A DNA stretch of 64,000 nucleotides from CAVQBP01 sp963848195. Its GTDB lineage: Bacteria > Bacteroidota > Ignavibacteria > Ignavibacteriales > Ignavibacteriaceae. The stretch is taken from the NCBI GenBank assembly GCA_963848195.1, contig CAWKCY010000009.1, positions 806,001 to 870,000 on the forward strand, read 5' to 3'. This document shows positions 7,985-16,093 of this stretch, in pieces. The first letter of the stretch is position 1. Every line of letters starts with the position of its first letter. The position numbers and the translations under genes are program-made. A model generated the notes under the pieces. It worked only from the letters and a program-made list of their open reading frames with translations. It ran no database searches and was not told the origin of the DNA.

Positions 7985-8062
7985 ATGATTGCACTATTAA
8001 TAATAAGCATTATTGTTTTTGCTTATCTCTTTTACGCATTAATAAAACCTGAAAAATTTTAA
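7985..8062 (+). CDS. kdpF: KdpF, small subunit of the K+-transporting ATPase
   Basis: This 25-aa single-span peptide ends in YLFYALIKPEKF, which matches the conserved YLxYALIxxExF tail of KdpF. In E. coli KdpF is a lipid-like stabiliser of the KdpABC complex. ATG 7985 has AAGGAG nine bases upstream. The kdpA gene starts 13 bp after its stop, with AGAGG in between. Confidence 0.85.
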   Translation: MIALLIISIIVFAYLFYALIKPEKF

Positions 8063-8075
8063 AAGAGGCATCAAT

Positions 8076-9798
8076 ATGAATTCGGAAATATCAGGTGTTA
8101 TTTTAATTCTTCTGCTTACATTTGTACTTCCCTATCCATTCGGAAAATATATAAGCAGAGTATTTACACAAAGTGATCCCGACTTGCCGGGAAAAGGTGA
8201 AAAAACATGGAGTGATTTCCTTTCACCTTTGGAAAATTTCATTTTTAGGCTCTGTAGAATAGATCCTAATCAATCAATGGACTGGAAAGAGAATATGAAA
8301 GCAATGCTGAGGCTTAATTTGGTATTCTTTCTCTGGTCTATTATAATTTTGATGATACAGGGAGGTATTCCAATCTGGAATCCTGTAAAGATTGTTTCGA
8401 TGGAAGCGACCCTTGCATATAATACTGCCACCAGCTTTACATCAAATACAAATCTTCAGCACTATTCCGGAGAAACAGCGTTATCTTATTTTTCTCAACT
8501 GCTTGTAGTAGGCTTCCTTCAGTTTGTAAGTGCCGCTACCGGTATAGCTGCTCTTGCCTTATTATTTAAAGGAATAACTCAGAAGAAAGCAACAGATCTT
8601 GGTAACTTTTATAATTTATTCTTAAAGAGTAACACAAGAATTTTGCTTCCGCTATCATTTGTAATTGCTGTTATCTTTTTATTAAACGGAATGCCTCAAA
8701 CATTTCATGGATTGTATATTGTACATACCCTTGAAGGAAATACTGTTCAGGTTGCAACCGGTCCCGTATCATCTGTTATTGCTATTAAGCAGCTTGGTAC
8801 AAACGGCGGCGGATTCTTTGGACCAAACTGTACTCATCCATTTGAAAATGCAAATTATTTTACAAATATTAGCTGCGAATTTTTCAATCTTATTTATTTC
8901 GGCTTCACTTATTTTTGGCTTTGGATTTTATTTAAATAAGAAAAAACTTGCATGGATCTTCTTTTTCGTAACGCTTGCAGTTTTTCTTACTTTTGTTATT
9001 TCTGCAATAAGCTTTGAGAGTGCAGGAAATCCTGAAATTGCAAAGCTAGGGATCCAGCAGCCGATGGGGAGTATGGAAGGAAAAGAAGTAAGATTTGGCG
9101 CTGCAGCATCTGCACTTTGGGGAGTTTCTACAACTTCGACTTCAAATGGATCTGTCAATGCTATGCATGACAGTTTTACTCCTTTATCCGGCGCGATTTT
9201 TCTCATCGATATGATGATAAATTCTATATTTGGAGGAGTAGGTGTCGGATTTATCAACTTCTTCATGTTTGTTGTAATTGCAGTCTTTATAGGGGGATTA
9301 ATGATTGGACGAACACCCGAATTCCTTGGAAAGAAAATTGAAGCCAGAGAAGTTAAAATAGCTTCACTGGTAATCCTTCTTCATCCGTTTTTAATTTTAG
9401 TTGGAACTTCTATCGCTGCATTTATAGCAGCCTATCATCCTAATATCGGCTGGCTGAATAATCCTTCATATCATGGATTTTCCGAAATGCTTTATGAGTT
9501 TACTTCTGCCGCAGCAAATAACGGTTCAGGCTTTGAAGGATTAGGCGACAATACAGCCTTCTGGAATATTGCAACCGGATCAGTTATGCTTCTTGGAAGA
9601 TATCTTCCGATTATTGGCCCTATTGCAATTGCAGGTTCGCTTGCTTCAAAAAAAACAATACCCGAATCTGAAGGAACATTAAAAGTTGATACAGTCGCAT
9701 TTGGCATAGTACTGCTTGGAGTATTGGTCGTAGTTGCAGCATTATCTTTCTTCCCGGCTTTAACACTGGGCCCGATTGCTGAATTTTTTTCAATGTAA
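8076..9798 (+). CDS. kdpA: KdpA, K+-binding and translocating subunit (one-base frameshift)
   Basis: KdpA is the channel-like subunit of the Kdp P-type ATPase. The sequence codes for a normal full-length protein (about 573 aa) only if one base is removed. The first frame carries filter segments TSFTSNTNLQHY and LGTNGGGFF and then runs to a stop at 8937. The other frame continues from about 8885 with FGFGFYLN, TSTSNGSVNAMHDSFTPLSG and SAAANNGSGFEGLG to 9798. Reading the T5 run at 8880-8884 as T4 joins the halves smoothly (FTNISCEF to SILFIS). All four pore signatures are intact and kdpB/kdpC are undamaged. A sequencing error or a very recent mutation is therefore more likely than an old pseudogene. 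As given, the product would stop after 287 residues. Confidence 0.93.
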
Positions 9799-9848
9799 AG
9801 ACACCCTAAACAGAATAAAAAGTGAGATCAAAAAAAAGGAATTAAAAA

Positions 9849-11927
9849 ATGTCTAACGAAGTGAGATCCCGTAAAACGGGAAAACGTCAAAGAAACATAA
9901 AATTATTTGAACCAAAATTAGTCAAAGAATCTATATGGGCATCATTCATTAAGCTTAATCCAGGAGAATTAATGAAGAACCCGGTTATGTTTACTGTGGA
10001 AATTGGAACAGTAATAATGATTGTGGTTACATTTTTTTCGTTATCACCTTCTGGCGGGCAAGGTTCGTTTATCTACAATTTTATAATTACTTCCCTTCTT
10101 CTGTTAACTGTTTTATTTGCAAATTTTGCAGAAGCAATTGCAGAAGCAAGGGGCAAAGCACAGGCAGCTTCTTTAAGAAAAACAAGAGAAGAAACAGAGG
10201 CAAAACTTCTTTTAGATGACGGAACAATAAAAACTGTAAGCTCATCTCAATTGAAGAAGGGAGATATTTTTCTTGCAGAAGCAGGAGATACAATTCCAAC
10301 TGATGGAGAAATTATTGAAGGAATAGCTTCAATCGATGAATCTGCAATTACAGGAGAATCAGCACCTGTTATTAGAGAAGCAGGAACAGATCATTCAAGT
10401 GTAATTGGCGGCACAGCTGTTCGTTCAGATAAAATTAAAGTGCAGGTTACATCGCAGCCTGGTGAAACTTTTCTCGACAAGATGATAGATTTAGTAGAAG
10501 GCGCCAAAAGGCAAAAGACTCCGAATGAAATTGCATTAACAATTCTTCTGGCAAGCTTTACTTTGATTTTTCTTTTAGTAATTGTTACGCTCAAGCCTTT
10601 CAGCGATTATGCAAACACTACTGTTACAATAGCTGCACTTATATCATTATTTGTTTGCTTAATCCCAACAACAATTGGCGGATTGCTTTCAGCAATTGGT
10701 ATTGCAGGAATGGATAGAGCACTCCGTGCAAATGTAATTGCAAAATCGGGTAAAGCAGTTGAAAATGCGGGAGATATTGATACCGTTCTTCTTGATAAGA
10801 CCGGAACAATTACAATAGGCAATAGAAAAGCAACTAATTTCTTTCCATTAGATGGAATAAATCAAATTGATTTCATGAAATACTGCTATCTCAGTTCTTT
10901 ATCTGACTCAACTCCCGAAGGAAAATCTATAATCGAGTTAGCAGGGAAGAACAATGAGGTAAATTCGTATGCTGGAAAAGGTCAATTTAAAAGTGCAAAG
11001 TTCATCTCCTTTACTGCAGAAACAAGAATGAGCGGGATTGACCTGCCCGATGGAATGCAGATTCGCAAAGGTGCATGGGATGCAATAAAAACTTATGCAG
11101 CCACAAGTAATGGGGCAATTTCTCAGGCTGAATCAATCATAGAAACAATCGCAGAAAATGGCGGGACTCCTCTTGCGGTTGCAGTAAATAAGAGAGTCTT
11201 AGGAGTTGTACAGCTTGAGGATATTATAAAACCGGGAATACAGGAAAGGTTTGCACGTCTAAGAAAAATGGGAGTTAAAACCGTAATGGTTACAGGTGAT
11301 AATCCGTTAACTGCAAAATATATTGCAAACCAGGCAGGAGTAGATGACTTTATTGCTGAAGCTAAGCCCGAAGATAAAATGAATTATATTCTTAAGGAAC
11401 AGAAAGAGGGTAAGCTTATTGCAATGATGGGAGATGGCACAAATGATGCACCTGCTCTTGCACAGGCAGATGTCGGTGTTGCAATGAACTCAGGCACACA
11501 AGCTGCAAAAGAAGCTTCAAATATGGTTGACCTTGACAGCGACCCGACAAAGTTGCTTGAAGTAATTGAAATTGGAAAGCAGATGTTAATTACCCGTGGT
11601 AACGTTACAACATTTTCCATAGTTAATGATGTAGCAAAATATTTCGCTATTGTCCCTGCAATATTCGCAGCTTCTATTCCAGGCTTAAATGCATTGAATA
11701 TTATGAAGCTTGCAAGTCCCGAATCAGCAATTCTATCTGCTGTAATATTTAATGCATTTATTATTCCGGCATTAATCCCGCTTGCATTAAAAGGTGTAAA
11801 ATATAAACCGATCGGCGCAACGGCATTGTTAATTAGAAATCTATGGATTTACGGTTTGGGCGGACTTTTAATCCCCTTTATAGCAATAAAGTTAATAGAT
11901 TTAATAGTTTCATTGTTCTTTCATTAA
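9849..11927 (+). CDS. kdpB: KdpB, catalytic subunit of the K+-transporting P-type ATPase
   Basis: This 692-aa P1A-type ATPase has the actuator motif TGES at 168-171, the phosphorylated Asp316 in DKTGT, the nucleotide-binding domain near 390-470, the MVTGDNP motif and the hinge GDGTNDAPALAQADVGVAM. Length and order agree with KdpB throughout, with no missing catalytic residue. The Ser of TGES, which is an inhibitory phosphorylation site in E. coli KdpB at high K+, is conserved here as Ser171. It hydrolyses ATP to drive K+ through KdpA. The ATG has GGAA upstream (AAAAAAAGGAATT) and lies 50 bp after kdpA. Confidence 0.98.
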   Translation: MSNEVRSRKTGKRQRNIKLFEPKLVKESIWASFIKLNPGELMKNPVMFTVEIGTVIMIVVTFFSLSPSGGQGSFIYNFIITSLLLLTVLFANFAEAIAEARGKAQAASLRKTREETEAKLLLDDGTIKTVSSSQLKKGDIFLAEAGDTIPTDGEIIEGIASIDESAITGESAPVIREAGTDHSSVIGGTAVRSDKIKVQVTSQPGETFLDKMIDLVEGAKRQKTPNEIALTILLASFTLIFLLVIVTLKPFSDYANTTVTIAALISLFVCLIPTTIGGLLSAIGIAGMDRALRANVIAKSGKAVENAGDIDTVLLDKTGTITIGNRKATNFFPLDGINQIDFMKYCYLSSLSDSTPEGKSIIELAGKNNEVNSYAGKGQFKSAKFISFTAETRMSGIDLPDGMQIRKGAWDAIKTYAATSNGAISQAESIIETIAENGGTPLAVAVNKRVLGVVQLEDIIKPGIQERFARLRKMGVKTVMVTGDNPLTAKYIANQAGVDDFIAEAKPEDKMNYILKEQKEGKLIAMMGDGTNDAPALAQADVGVAMNSGTQAAKEASNMVDLDSDPTKLLEVIEIGKQMLITRGNVTTFSIVNDVAKYFAIVPAIFAASIPGLNALNIMKLASPESAILSAVIFNAFIIPALIPLALKGVKYKPIGATALLIRNLWIYGLGGLLIPFIAIKLIDLIVSLFFH

Positions 11928-12052
11928 AAATATATAAATGACTGATTGTCCAAAGGATTCCTATGGAGATTAGATGAATGTTCATTCAATCATTCATTCA
12001 GTCATTCAATTTTTTATATCAAGAGTACAAAATTTATCTTGAGGATTTAAGA

Positions 12053-12613
12053 ATGAAAACAATAATAAAAGACATAAAACTTCACTTCGTTACCTTAATT
12101 TTATTTGGGTTGTTATTTCCTTTGTTAATTTGGGCTATTGGTTTAATTTTTCCAAATCAATCCAATGGATTGCCCATTTATAAAAATGGAAAGTTAATTG
12201 GATTTGAAAACATAGGTCAGAAATTTTATTCGGATAAATATTTCTGGGGAAGACCTTCCGCAGTTGATTATAATGCCGCATCTACCGGTGGCTCAAATAA
12301 AGGACCAACTAACCCGGAATATCTGAAAGAAGTGGAAAAAAGAATCGAAGATTTTCTGAAAAAGAATCCCGAAGTTAAAAGAAGTGAAATCCCTTCCGAT
12401 TTGGTGACTGCATCGGGAAGCGGCATTGACCCGGATATTTCTCCCCAGGCCGCTTTAATTCAAATTCCAAGAGTCGCTAAGGTTAGAAATTTAAGCAAAG
12501 AAAAAGTCAAAGAATTAGTTGAAAAACATATTGATAAACCTTTGTTGGGTTTATTCGGTCCTGAAAAAGTCAATGTTTTAAAGCTTAATATATCTCTGGA
12601 TAAAATTAAATAA
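12053..12613 (+). CDS. kdpC: KdpC, accessory subunit of the K+-transporting ATPase
   Basis: This 186-aa protein has one N-terminal membrane helix (FVTLILFGLLFPLLIWAIGL) and the KdpC signatures FWGRPSAVDYN, STGGSNKGPTNP and SGIDPDISPQAA. In the complex it stabilises KdpB and raises ATP affinity. I place the start at ATG 12053, with GAGGA eight bases upstream. An upstream in-frame ATG at 11978 would add 25 residues, translated from a simple CATTCAATCATT repeat (11983-12010), and is unlikely. Confidence 0.95.
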   Translation: MKTIIKDIKLHFVTLILFGLLFPLLIWAIGLIFPNQSNGLPIYKNGKLIGFENIGQKFYSDKYFWGRPSAVDYNAASTGGSNKGPTNPEYLKEVEKRIEDFLKKNPEVKRSEIPSDLVTASGSGIDPDISPQAALIQIPRVAKVRNLSKEKVKELVEKHIDKPLLGLFGPEKVNVLKLNISLDKIK

Positions 12614-12689
12614 TTACTCTATATATTTATCAATTAAATAAATTTTTATTCTTAAACAGTTTCTTATAAAAAATTGTAAAATCCATAAT

Positions 12690-12721
12690 CTTGCAATTTT
12701 GTAATCTTACAATTTTGTAAT
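12690..12721. repeat. 16-bp tandem duplication before kdpD
   Basis: CTTGCAATTTTGTAAT is followed directly by CTTACAATTTTGTAAT, one base different. It lies in the 116-bp gap between kdpC and the KdpD sensor gene, ending 8 bp before the start codon. It could be an operator for separate control of the sensor pair or chance duplication; there is no ribosome-binding site in it. Confidence 0.4.
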
Positions 12722-12729
12722 TATAAAAC

Positions 12730-13860
12730 ATGGAACCTCAGATATCCATATCGGCAGAAAGATTTCTTAATCTTATTCGTTCCTCAAAACAGGGTAAGCT
12801 TAAAATCTACCTTGGTATGGCTGCAGGTGTTGGCAAAACCTATAGAATGCTTCTTGAAGCAAAAGAGCTTTTAGATAATAAAGTTGATATCGTTGCAGGG
12901 TATATTGAAACTCATGGGAGGAAAGAAACAGAAAGGCTGATCGAAGGTCTTCCTGCAATAAAAAGAAAAATAATTTTCTATAAGGGAAAACAGCTCGAGG
13001 AAATGGACGTAGATTCAATTCTGCTGCAAAAACCTGAGGTTGCTTTAGTTGACGAACTTGCACACACAAATGTTCCCGGATCGAAAAATGAAAAACGATG
13101 GCAGGATGTAAATGAATTAATTGGGGCAGGTATAAATGTCATAACTACAGTAAACATTCAGCATATTGAAAGCATAAATGAACAGGTTGAAAAAATAACA
13201 GGAATAAAAGTGACGGAAAGAGTTCCTGATAGTATAATTCATTCTGCAGACGAAATAGTCAATGTCGATTTGACTATCGAAGAACTGTTGGACCGCCTCA
13301 GAGAAGGAAAAATTTATGATTTAAAAAAAGTGCCGGTCGCTTTACAGAATTTCTTTCAAAGTGATAAACTACTGCAGCTTCGTGATCTTGCTCTAAAAGA
13401 AGTCTCCCGGCAAATTGAGAGAAAAATCGTTAGAGATATTCCCCTTCAATCCCGGGATAAGATAAATGCTATAGTAACAGCATTGAGTACAAATTATGAG
13501 TCCGGCAAACGGCTAATTAGAAGGTCCTCAAGGCTTGTATCAATTTACAATTCCCGGTGGTATGTGGTTTATATTCAAACAAATAAAGAAAACATTGAAA
13601 AGATAGATCCTGCAGCACAAAGGCATTTATTAAATAATTTTAAACTTGCCGCTGAATTAGGCGCTGAAGTAAAGGAAATAAGCAGTAATGAAATAGCTAA
13701 ATCCATAGTGGATTTTGCAAAACAGAAAGAAGCCTCCCTTATTATAATTGGAAAACCTAATTTTACAATACTATATAGATTAAATCCTAAAAACTTTTTT
13801 AGAGAATTATCTTCTTTAACATCAAAAGAAAAAATAGATATTCTTATGGTATCATCATGA
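12730..13860 (+). CDS. kdpD: KdpD N-terminal sensor module (KdpD domain + universal stress domain), no kinase
   Basis: This 376-aa cytoplasmic protein has Walker A GMAAGVGKT at residues 29-37, GYIETHGR, ALVDELAHTNVPGS and TTVNIQHIES, the canonical KdpD N-terminal domain. A universal-stress-protein-like domain follows from about residue 245 to the end. In E. coli this module is the cytoplasmic first half of KdpD (about 895 aa) and controls its phosphatase activity. Here the protein stops before the membrane and kinase domains. Its stop codon overlaps the start of the histidine kinase gene by 4 bp (ATGA), which implies translational coupling and a shared complex. The DUF4118 piece is at 2303-3109. 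Confidence 0.92.
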   Translation: MEPQISISAERFLNLIRSSKQGKLKIYLGMAAGVGKTYRMLLEAKELLDNKVDIVAGYIETHGRKETERLIEGLPAIKRKIIFYKGKQLEEMDVDSILLQKPEVALVDELAHTNVPGSKNEKRWQDVNELIGAGINVITTVNIQHIESINEQVEKITGIKVTERVPDSIIHSADEIVNVDLTIEELLDRLREGKIYDLKKVPVALQNFFQSDKLLQLRDLALKEVSRQIERKIVRDIPLQSRDKINAIVTALSTNYESGKRLIRRSSRLVSIYNSRWYVVYIQTNKENIEKIDPAAQRHLLNNFKLAAELGAEVKEISSNEIAKSIVDFAKQKEASLIIIGKPNFTILYRLNPKNFFRELSSLTSKEKIDILMVSS

Positions 13861-15689
13861 AAACAATAAAAAGTAAAATAAGTATTGGTTTAATTTTCCT
13901 ATTTGCTGTTATATTGCTTCTGAGTATACTCGGCATTCTATTTATTAATAAGCTTGCACAAAAATCCAGGGGATCTATCATTGATAATTATTCCTCTGTT
14001 GACTATGCAATAAATATGATTAATTCTTTAGAAGATACTTATTTATTCCAGATAAATAATATACAAAGCAAAATTAGTGATAGTATCGCAATACATAATT
14101 ATTTGAATTCAAAAAATTACTTTGAAAAAAATCTTCTGCTAGAATCAAACAATATTACTGAAAAAAACGAAGCGGAATATGTAAATAGGCTTCAATCGTC
14201 TTATAGAAACTATTTAAATAATTATAAGGAGCTTGAAAACAAATCAAAAATAAACGAAAAAAATCTTACGATGTTTAGGGATAATTATATTTCGGTAAAA
14301 ACTAAAATTATGGATATCTATAAACTTAACATGGATGCCATAAACCGTAATACCAATAATATTCAAACCACAGCTGATAACGTAATAATTTATATGTCAA
14401 TTGTTGCAGTTGTCAGTATTTTAATTACGTTATTCTTTATCTTTACATTCCCTTCCAAAATAGTTGAGCCTATAAAAGAACTAACTGAAAAGATTAAATC
14501 AATAAGTGATAGAAACTATGATCAAAAACTTGATATAAATACAAAAGATGAATTAGGTGAACTTTCAACTGCGTTCAATATTATGGCCGAAAGGTTGAAA
14601 CTTTATGAAGCAAAACATATAGATCAGCTTTTATTTGAACAGAAGAGGCTTGAAGCTGTTGTACATAGTTTTGAAGATGGTATTCTGTTTATCGATGAAA
14701 ACCGTAAAATTGTTCTTATAAATGAAACTGTTCTCCAAATAGCCGGGTTGGAACAAAATGCTGCCTTAAATCAATCGGTTATAGCTATTGCCGGGTATAA
14801 CGATCTTATTAGAGAAATTTATAAAACAGTGCAGTCAAGATCATCTAATGGTATTACAGAATTAAAACCTATAAGAATAGTCAGGAATGGGAAGGAATCC
14901 TTCTTCAACGTTGAAGCAGAAGAAATTATAACCTATTCGGAATCGGAAAAGAAAGAAACCTTTATTGGCAATCTCATCCTGTTAAGAAACATTACAAAAT
15001 TCCAGGAACGGGATACAGCAAAAACAAATTTACTTGCAACTGTTTCACATGAATTGAAAACTCCTTTATCATCAATTAATCTAAGCTTAAGACTGCTTGA
15101 AGATAAAAGGCTCGGGGAATTGAACAATGAGCAAAAAGAAGTTCTAAATGCATTAAGACAGCAGAGTAATCGATTATCCAGGGTCATAAATGAACTACTA
15201 GATTATTCACAGATAGAAACAGGTAATATTAGATTAAAATTTTCACAGGTAAAACCCGATGAAGTTTTGGATATTGGAATTACCGCTTTAATGATGCAGA
15301 TATCCGAAAAAGACATTGACCTTAAGACTGAAATTGAGGAGGGACTTCCCGAAATTAAAATTGACCTTGAAAAAGTTGTATTTGTTTTTATAAACATACT
15401 GAACAATGCAATCCGGTATTCAAAAAAAGGAGATGAAATTAATATCGCTGTAAGAAAGAATAATAATGAAGTGGAATTTTCTATAAGAGATAATGGTCCC
15501 GGAATATCCGAAGAAGACTGTGGAAAATTGTTTCAAAGGTTTACTCAAATAGGTAATAAATCAAAACAAGGCTGGGGACTTGGTCTGGCTATTTCCAAAG
15601 AATTTATGCAGGCACAAAACGGAAAGATATGGGTTGAAAGCGAAATCGGTAAAGGAAGCAAATTTGTTTTTTCCCTTCCTGGAATTTAA
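13857..15689 (+). CDS. Membrane sensor histidine kinase (HAMP-PAS-HisKA-HATPase), partner of the KdpD module
   Basis: This 610-aa protein has a membrane helix at 10-32, an extracytoplasmic helical region of about 150 residues, a second helix at about 182-203, HAMP (about 204-255), a PAS-like domain (about 265-380), HisKA with His398 in VSHELKTPL, and an HATPase domain with NAIRYS, DNGPGIS and GWGLGLAIS boxes. All kinase motifs are intact. It overlaps the KdpD sensor gene by 4 bp. No receiver gene follows, so the likely phosphate acceptor is the NtrC-type regulator at 5552-6898. This is not the membrane topology of a normal KdpD, which has four short helices. Sensing in the periplasm seems likely. 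Confidence 0.9.
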   Translation: MKTIKSKISIGLIFLFAVILLLSILGILFINKLAQKSRGSIIDNYSSVDYAINMINSLEDTYLFQINNIQSKISDSIAIHNYLNSKNYFEKNLLLESNNITEKNEAEYVNRLQSSYRNYLNNYKELENKSKINEKNLTMFRDNYISVKTKIMDIYKLNMDAINRNTNNIQTTADNVIIYMSIVAVVSILITLFFIFTFPSKIVEPIKELTEKIKSISDRNYDQKLDINTKDELGELSTAFNIMAERLKLYEAKHIDQLLFEQKRLEAVVHSFEDGILFIDENRKIVLINETVLQIAGLEQNAALNQSVIAIAGYNDLIREIYKTVQSRSSNGITELKPIRIVRNGKESFFNVEAEEIITYSESEKKETFIGNLILLRNITKFQERDTAKTNLLATVSHELKTPLSSINLSLRLLEDKRLGELNNEQKEVLNALRQQSNRLSRVINELLDYSQIETGNIRLKFSQVKPDEVLDIGITALMMQISEKDIDLKTEIEEGLPEIKIDLEKVVFVFINILNNAIRYSKKGDEINIAVRKNNNEVEFSIRDNGPGISEEDCGKLFQRFTQIGNKSKQGWGLGLAISKEFMQAQNGKIWVESEIGKGSKFVFSLPGI

Positions 15690-16093
15690 GTGTATTAACA
15701 CAGCTCCAAAAATTCCTACCAAATAGCGTAGGTTTCCGGCTATTTTTTCCATTCTAAGCTATCTTTTTTATACCAGGTGACCATTTATCCCTCTTTTTTA
15801 AAAAAAGTCGTCAGAATAGATCTTCCATCTATATATAACTCTCTTATCTACATAGGATTCAGTAATACATACCTATACATTGGCATGATTTTTATGCCAT
15901 ATAAATTAGAAATAATTTATAAAAATATTCTGGGGATGTATGAGAAGCAGAAAAAGGATCAAGTATTTGCTATTGGCATGAAAAAAAGATTTAACTAATT
16001 TAGAATTACCTAAATATGGCAAAAAACTAAAAGGGGAGATATAATCTTCAAGTATAATTTACCTGCATTTTTTGAATTTTATTAAAATATCCT
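15690..16093. other. Intergenic region after the kdp locus
   Basis: No convincing gene is present. An open frame at 15777-15998 has no ribosome-binding site and no recognisable protein. Two hairpins are visible: CCTAC/GTAGG (15715-15732, loop of 8, followed by a T-rich stretch), possibly a weak terminator of the kinase gene, and TGGCAT/ATGCCA (15881-15899, loop GATTTTT). AAGGGGAGA at 16030-16038 is too far from the next start to be its ribosome-binding site. Confidence 0.35.

Noticed and set aside
11978..12052. 25-codon N-terminal extension of KdpC
   Set aside because: It comes from a CATTCAATCATT simple repeat; the start at 12053 has a proper ribosome-binding site.
15777..15998. Open frame of 73 codons after the kdp kinase
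   Set aside because: No ribosome-binding site, no recognisable protein pattern, AT-rich composition of an intergenic spacer.
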